Below the pieces are notes generated by a model. That model saw only the letters and a program-made list of their open reading frames with translations, was not told the DNA's origin and searched no databases. A program made the position numbers and the translations under genes. This document shows positions 58,638 to 64,000 of a DNA stretch of 64,000 bases, in pieces. Every line of letters starts with the position of its first letter. Positions within the stretch are counted from its first letter, which is position 1. Source of the stretch: Diospyros lotus (taxonomy: Eukaryota > Streptophyta > Magnoliopsida > Ericales > Ebenaceae); the NCBI RefSeq assembly GCF_014633365.1, contig NC_068344.1:11857669-11921668 (forward strand), given 5' to 3'.

Positions 58638-59839
58638 TGATAGCATGCATATTTATACCATATTTTGGCATTTCACCTCATTCTTATTAGGCCATTTGAA
58701 GCAATTTTTGCTGATATTTCATTGTTTCTATTTTATTATGCTTCAAATTGTCCTTACACTATTTTCTATCTTACCTCTACTCTATGAATCCAGGCTTTAG
58801 GGATTATTGGATGGGCTAGAGCTTTGGCTCAACTAAAGGAGCTTGGGCCTACTAAAGGAGCTTGGGCCTACTTTCAAGGAGCTTGGGCCTACAATCAAAG
58901 GAGCAGACTTGGTCTCACTTGTTTTCTGTTGGGCTAGGCCCAACCCTAGCCTCCCTAGCCTTTCCTTTCTTGGCCATGTATTTAAGGCCTCTTAGCATTA
59001 ATTTTCAGAGGATGATCATATAGATAGAGAGGAGAACATAGAGAGGATTCTGCCCGTTTTTGTTGTTGTAGCACTTTCCTGTTTTATTTACATCTTTTGT
59101 TCCATTTTGTTTTCCTTTCTGTAATGATAGGCTAGAACACTTTGTAACCGGTTGTGTGTCTTGAATCCATGTGGAATTTGAGTCCCGGATGAGCTACAAG
59201 AATCTGGTTTGTTGTTTGTTTCTTATTCATTTCTATTTGGTTTAGTTTGAGCAGATTTGTGAATGCATGGAGTTCATGGCAGGTTTGTATGAACTTGCAT
59301 GGTTTCACTTTCTGTTAAATGCTTAAGAGAACAGAATGTTATAGCCGGTTGGTATAACATCTCGGAAATGAATATTGTGTGCTTGAACGGTTGTTCTTGC
59401 ATAGGTCCGGATAGGTTGAATAGAGAGTGAATGGTTGCATTTTGTTTGCAAGAGATTTCTGCATTCATTTTGTTATTTCCAATCATTCTAATCCTTGGAC
59501 GGTTGTTGGGGATGCTTTGAGTTTGTTTTCCGGAGATCAAAGCATCTAGCAAACAAAGATATATAGAGTGGACAAGGAAGATTTCACATGGGAGACAAAT
59601 ACACAGCCGGTTGCACTCCTCTTATTGATTTTTCATCCATCTTCATCTTTCTGTTTTGCCAATTAGTTTTCTGTCAAAACCCCCCCCAAACAAACTGTTA
59701 TTGGTTATGTTGGTTCTCCTTTGTTGGTAGAAGAAAGTGAGGCTCCTTGTGAGAGATGACCTAGGGTGCACTTTGCTGCAAACTAGAGAAGAGATGCAAA
59801 CATAGATCTCTATTTCTGGAGCGGTTCGATAGCCGGCCA
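58638..59839 (+). mobile_element. 3' LTR of the Athila element
   Basis: 1,202 bp, TGATAGCATGC...GCCGGCCA, identical on reading to the 5' LTR apart from one base and a 17-bp segment (58753-58774 region, bounded by CTTAC repeats). Followed by GCATG. Confidence 0.97.
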
Positions 59840-59844
59840 GCATG

Positions 59845-59942
59845 ACAAGCCTATCAAGGCACCAAAACTGTAGGGGTCAATCAAGATACGCACAGAAAGA
59901 AGGATAGAAACAAAACATCACAGTAGGAAAAGAGAGGCAATG
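59845..59942 (+). other. Tat-derived segment between Athila and a solo LTR
   Basis: 98 bases with no feature. It is contiguous with 49183 before Athila inserted, as shown by the TSD. Confidence 0.5.
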
Positions 59943-61855
59943 TGTAACGACCCGATCATGGTCTAAAAAAATAAATAAATATTTTGGTATTTTGGGTATT
60001 AATTCCATGTGGATGAAATTATAGTGTGTTTATGAAAATAGATGTTTTATGTAGTGTGAGTTAATATATATATATATATGTGAAATTGTGATGATTTAAG
60101 AAGAGGAAAAGAGGAAGGGACAAAAAGGGAAATGTGTATAAGAGAGTAAGGGAAAAATGGGAAAGAGGGGATATTATAAAAGAGAAAACAGAGAGAGTGA
60201 AACCATTCACTCTTCTCTTCCTCTCGTTTCTTTCTTCTTCTTTCTCTCTTCCCTCCCAATCTCTTCTTCTTACTCTTGGAGCTTCAAGAGTGGATTTGGT
60301 AGTCAAGATTAAGAGCTTTTGGCAAGGTTTTTGAGGCTCAACACCTTCTTCTCCAAAGGATCTTCCATTTGAGCAAGGTAAGTTCCTCTCTTTTCTTCTT
60401 CATCCTATCCATTGGACTTGATGTGTGGAAGATGTAGCACCCTTTGGGATGAGGGATAATGGTGTGATTGGAGTTTGATGGAGTATTGGAAGGTTTGGGG
60501 TGGGTTTGAAGAGTTTTGGGGCATCTGTGAGTGGTTTCTGGGTGTCTCCCATTGCCAGGTTTCAAAACATGTCATGTAGGTTTCAAAATATAACTCTCTG
60601 TTTTCAATGTTTTGAAACATTTCATGTAAGTTTAGAAACATAAGTCTCTATTTTCTAGGTTTTGAAACATGTTTCGTAGGTTTCGAAACTTGGGGTTAGC
60701 CTGCGCACCCTATATAGTTTTAGCCATAACTTTTTGTATAGACATCTGATTGACAAACTGTTTAAAGCGTTGTAAACTAGAATTGATAGGATTTGTTTTG
60801 GTATAAGTTTTAGATCATTTGGATAATATTTGTGTGGTCTAACCTCGATTTCAAAGCAGAGCTAGTTATTTTCAAGCAAAATTTGGGAGTTTGTTGAGGT
60901 GCTTATGCATGGGGAACCTTGGGATGAAATGAATGTATTAAAGCATGTTAGAGTGGGATTATATCATGGAAATATCTATGGCTAAGATGGGGGTATCAAT
61001 GCTTTGTAAATGCATTATTCCATATGGTCGACAATAAGGGTGCATGGTACATGACGGCATACATGTGTGCATTTTAAACTATTTTATATGGCATTAAATG
61101 TGCATGTGAATAAGGATATCCTCATAATGCTGGCAGGTTTAAGTCTGGCCATGGGGGCTTAGGCCCATAATGTCGCCTGGTGTTAAACCAGTGTGTGGGT
61201 GGATAACAATCCACAAGAGTATGGAATGCCGTCTGGTTTGAACTAGAGCGTGGGTGGACGAATATCCACATCATTTATGCATCTTGCATGGGTTTACTTA
61301 TACATTGACATAGAGCATGGAATCGGGAATGATGATTAATAAGTGGTTATGGTGAAAACTTCTCGACCTAATCTTATTTACCTTGTTTCCATTGTTAGTC
61401 CCTCGTGGTAAGGGAGTTTCTTATGTTTGCGGTTGAGATATCATGTTTTTCTTATCTTGATTCATTCATTATGCCTGTATTTACTATATGAACTTGCTGA
61501 GCCTTGTGGCTCATATTGCTTCTTTGTGTCATTCCAAGTAAAGGCAAAGGAGGGTGGTAAGTCTAGCCATGCTTGAGTGGGTGTAGATATGTGTACAGAG
61601 TCACTCCAAGCCTACGGTCCTTGGGGGTTGTTTTGAGGGTGAAGGGATAAAAGTTGTATTTGAAGTATTTTGTTTTTGTGCCCTTCTTATTATTTTGTTA
61701 TGTATGGGTTGATGTAATGTTTCATTATTATGTAAGCTTCTTTTGAAATGGAAATGAAGTGAGTTTCTTAAGAATTTTTGTTTCGGTGCCTTCTTATGGC
61801 GACCCTCTCACGGACCTTCTATGCTAGCAAAAGTTTCAGGAGGCAGGCCGTTATA
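59943..61855 (+). mobile_element. Ty3/gypsy solo LTR; TSD CAATG/AAATG
   Basis: It starts TGTAACGACCCGATCATGG, has a TATA box ATTATAAAAG at 60173-60182 after an AT run (60065-60080), and ends GGCCGTTATA. The flanks are CAATG (59938-59942) and AAATG (61856-61860), one mismatch. It is 1,913 bp, in the same terminal class as 24566-27041. Confidence 0.85.
60555..60690. repeat. GTTTCGAAAC-type palindrome array in a Ty3 LTR
   Basis: Six words: GTTTCAAAAC, GTTTCAAAAT, GTTTTGAAAC twice, GTTTAGAAAC, and one exact GTTTCGAAAC near 60680, each usually followed by AT or TT. It lies in the transcribed part of the LTR. The same word forms the array in the copia LTR at 2748-4275. Confidence 0.85.
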
Positions 61856-61860
61856 AAATG

Positions 61861-61929
61861 TGTTATTAAGCAGCAAGTACCTAACAAGAATACAAGACGC
61901 ACGCCAAAAACCTATGCTACCACACAAAA
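61861..61929 (+). other. Short Tat-derived spacer
   Basis: No feature seen between the solo LTR and the stop of the antisense ORF remnant. Confidence 0.4.
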
Positions 61930-63060
61930 TCACGGCTCAGCTCGGCTTTCCTTCGACGGATCTATAAGGCAACCGTCCTTGACCTCCTTGGAAAAGCCAA
62001 AGGTCGAGACATCTAACTCTGGAAAAATAACTCAGACTTGGGACAAGGCTACTTCATACCCCTCCTTTCTCGACTCCTCCACTCCCACCTTCACCCTTGC
62101 CATCTCGGACTAAGCAACCGCCACCTCGGCCCTCACTTTGATCTCTATCGCCGTCACCTAGGACTTGGCTAACGCGACCTCTGCCTCCAACTTCTTCAAC
62201 TCCCCACCAGCAGCATCCAGTTGAACTTAAAGGATGCCGACTATACGATCGACCTCATCGGCCCACTTTTTGGCTTCAATAACGACCTCTTCCATAACCG
62301 TCTTAACCTCTCCTCTTATTAACTCCCGAACCTGGGGTAATTCCTCTTCGTAGTCAGTCTTCATCTTAGAGATATGAGTTGCCACGCCCGCCTCGAGCAA
62401 ACGACAATTCACAGCAAGTTGGAGCGCCTTGTGCTTGACCTGATGAAATGTGGTCAACAAGCCAAAACTTGGTAACCTCCTCCAGTTCGATAATGGATCA
62501 AGATAGGTGTTGATGAAAAGGTCAGTTCGAAACTCTAGATCCTAAAACGAAACTAGGTGGCTACCACTCCCAGTAGGATTCAAGCCACTAGTCGATCAAA
62601 TGTCCTCATCAGGACCCTTCTGACGCTTCTTATACCGGGCCAGCTCCTCAGAAATGGTAGGTTCCCCAGAGCCAGGGCCCATAGCCGTGGTAGCAGCAAC
62701 CATAGCGGGGGGTTGAGCGATAGGAACAACCGATACCACCGCAGCTAGGGCCCTCCCAGTTGCTCTATTCGCCAGTGTGGAGCCTGATGCAGTTTTATCC
62801 CCCTCCTTATGAAACATGTCCATCTCTTCCCTGATATCTTTCTTACGATATACAAAAGAGATTCATCCTACAAAACACATAAACGAGAGAGCAACTGAAT
62901 AAGCTATCGCATGTAAGGTTTGCAAAAACCCCTGCACCTCTCTCCTTCTTTCATCACTGAGAAAACAAGGAAACCTTGGCCTAAGAGGATCCTTATAAAG
63001 ATCGTTGAAGAACGCCTCCAACACATCCCGCAAATCTACCTTCATGAAATCGCCACCTGT
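61930..63060 (-). pseudogene. Remnant of a Tat-lineage antisense ORF, linker and C-terminal coiled coil
   Basis: Minus-strand reading gives MKVDLRDVLEAFFND (about 63000-63045), an Ala/Val/Pro-rich linker ending ELARYKKRQKGPDED (62600-62645), then VKHKALQLAVNCRLLEAG, KMKTDYEEELPQVRELIRGEVKT, and VIEAKKWADEVDRIVGIL (62227-62440). This last part is rich in charged heptads and probably forms a coiled coil. The end (GYEVALSQV, FPELDVSTFGF, stop at 61930-61932) resembles the C-terminus of Tat antisense ORF proteins. Stops and a frameshift are present. In plus-strand order it lies to the right of the N-terminal domain at 48000-48810, the reverse of what one antisense gene would give. Function unknown. 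Confidence 0.6.
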
Positions 63061-63367
63061 CACACATCTAAAGAGTCATCAGTTACCACCCAGATAACAC
63101 CCCCATCTCCCAGGTAAAATGCTTCGAATCTCAAAACCGCATGTGTTACGGGTCATCACACGAAGAAAAGTGATTTACCTTGGAGGTCAGGCTGACTTCA
63201 GACGAATCTAGAGCTAACATCTATTCGAGCAAAACCAAAGTCAGCTCAGTCATTCGCCTCGGTCAGATTGTAATCCAACTCTCCAAAACTAGCATATGCA
63301 ATAAAATTGCCCAAGTTTTCCTTCTCTAGCTCGCACGTTTGCTCCTCGAGCAACTGACCTAGGGGGC
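63061..63367 (+). other. Tat region before the 3' LTR, with PPT
   Basis: No gene recognised. It ends CTAGGGGGC (63359-63367), the polypurine tract directly before the LTR start. Confidence 0.6.
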
Positions 63368-63859
63368 TGTGGACCATCCAGGCCCAATCTCGGCCCATCT
63401 CTTAGCCCTCTCTCTTGGCCCAATCTCGGCCCATTTCTTGGTCCTGTGCTAGCCTACCCCAGCATCATTGCAGCCCCCACTGGGTATCTGTGAGGCCACC
63501 TTAGATCCCATCCTCTTTAATGGCAGATCCCATCCACATTAATGAGGGTCTCGTTGTCACTGTGCTGCTACCTGGGAACCTCCACTGGCATCGGATACTC
63601 ATCCCTATCACCTGCAGATGCACGACACATGCATGCAGGAGGACATCTCCTCTTCCTATATATGCCACCTCTTTTTAGAGCCAAGGTATGTTTTCCCTTC
63701 TGACCTACTTATACACTGTCATTTCCTTACTCTCTTACTCACTCGAGTATCGGAATGCTTATAGGTGCCAGCCGTCCCCCGGATGGACCCGTTGTTGGAG
63801 CCCACGCCCTACCATTGCAAGCCCACCTCCAATCGCTCCCTTTGGTCAAGAACGAACAG
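63368..63859 (+). mobile_element. 3' LTR of the Tat element
   Basis: Begins TGTGGACCATCCAGGCCC after the PPT. It has the TATA region CTTCCTATATATGCC at 63652-63666 and ends TTTGGTCAAGAACGAACA. The part from 63538 matches 21757-22068 at about 85 percent by eye. Confidence 0.85.
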
Positions 63860-64000
63860 ACCTTAAACCCAATTTTATGTAAATGGTTTTATCATGTTGT
63901 CATGCCTTGATGTGAATATGTTATGTAGATTGCATTTACATGTTATGATGAAATGTGCATATGTACACGATGATATTATTGGTCATGCATTGCATGGGGT
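63860..64000. other. Right-edge flank, AT-rich, no gene
   Basis: AT-rich with several ATG/CAT-rich words, similar in character to the transcribed part of the Ty3 LTRs. It may be the continuation of the LTR cut at 21756, but this cannot be shown from the sequence alone. Confidence 0.4.

Larger units (their letters stand above)
49184..59839 (+). mobile_element. Complete Athila-lineage Ty3/gypsy retrotransposon; TSD GCATG
   Basis: A 10,656-bp element with LTRs of 1,185 and 1,202 bp, a tRNA-Asp PBS, one 1,881-codon Gag-Pol frame, a 1.3-kb region downstream of pol without an env-like frame, and a PPT. GCATG duplications lie at 49179-49183 and 59840-59844. On reading, the LTRs differ by one substitution (50084 C against 59565 A) and one 17-bp indel, so insertion is recent. 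Athila is assigned from the Gag and Pol wording (for example [34 protein letters not shown]) and the PBS. Confidence 0.97.
21757..63859 (+). mobile_element. Old Tat-lineage Ty3/gypsy element(s) inflated by nested insertions
   Basis: A partial 5' LTR (21757-22068), a decayed PBS, PR-RT-RNase H (22240-24560 and 27047-27549), integrase (38810-39945), a tandem-repeat 3' UTR (40049-42250), antisense ORF remnants (48000-48810 and 61930-63060), a PPT and a 3' LTR (63368-63859) are strung over 42 kb in one orientation. Segments are rejoined across each insertion by its TSD. The two LTR pieces differ by roughly 15 percent by eye, mostly transitions, so the element is old. The order of the antisense ORF pieces suggests two Tat copies may have been joined. 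Confidence 0.8.

Overview
This window is plant nuclear DNA from a flowering plant, in a gene-poor stretch built almost entirely of LTR retrotransposons. The evidence is plant-type Ty3/gypsy proteins (Athila, Tat and chromovirus lineages) and Ty1/copia proteins, plant primer-binding sites (tRNA-iMet and tRNA-Asp types), LTRs ending TG...CA with 5-bp target-site duplications (TSDs), and no recognisable host gene, rRNA, tRNA or CRISPR. The species cannot be told from the sequence. The setting looks like pericentromeric or similar heterochromatin.

Layout. 1-5990: a left-edge minus-strand Ty3 element (PBS plus a 2-kb LTR), a copia LTR that carries a palindrome array, and two Ty3 LTR fragments. 5991-12460: a decayed plus-strand copia element, split inside reverse transcriptase by a solo LTR (8014-10984), which is itself split by a second solo LTR (8903-10393). 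12461-20235: Ty3 and copia LTR remnants, a minus-strand copia integrase fragment, and a copia solo LTR (16466-18460). 20236-64000: a nested pile. A Ty3 LTR (from 20236) is followed by an old Tat-lineage element whose parts are scattered from 21757 to 63859. That element holds, in order, a solo LTR (24566-27041), a split Ty3 LTR (27555-38804) containing a chromovirus (29389-38430) that in turn contains two solo LTRs, a copia solo LTR (40410-42162), a 4-kb solo LTR with a nested Athila-like LTR (42774-46726), a complete young Athila element (49184-59839) and one more solo LTR (59943-61855).

The only intact coding capacity is the Athila element: two almost identical 1.2-kb LTRs, TSD GCATG, a tRNA-Asp PBS, one uninterrupted 1,881-residue Gag-Pol frame and a PPT. 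Its integrase, however, has Asn where the first catalytic Asp of the D,D35E triad should be, so its insertion may have been served by a related copy or the change may be later. Everything else is broken by stops, frameshifts and insertions.

Most noteworthy: the integrase D-to-N change in a very young element; about eleven solo LTRs against one complete element; LTRs that carry arrays of short perfect palindromes (GTTTCGAAAC, ATCCGGAT), with the same word in a copia LTR and an unrelated Ty3 LTR; two remnants of a conserved antisense ORF of the Tat lineage in unexpected order; and a conserved-looking hairpin plus a second polypurine tract downstream of Athila pol. Functional statements come from known families; boundaries come from reading terminal motifs and TSDs by eye.
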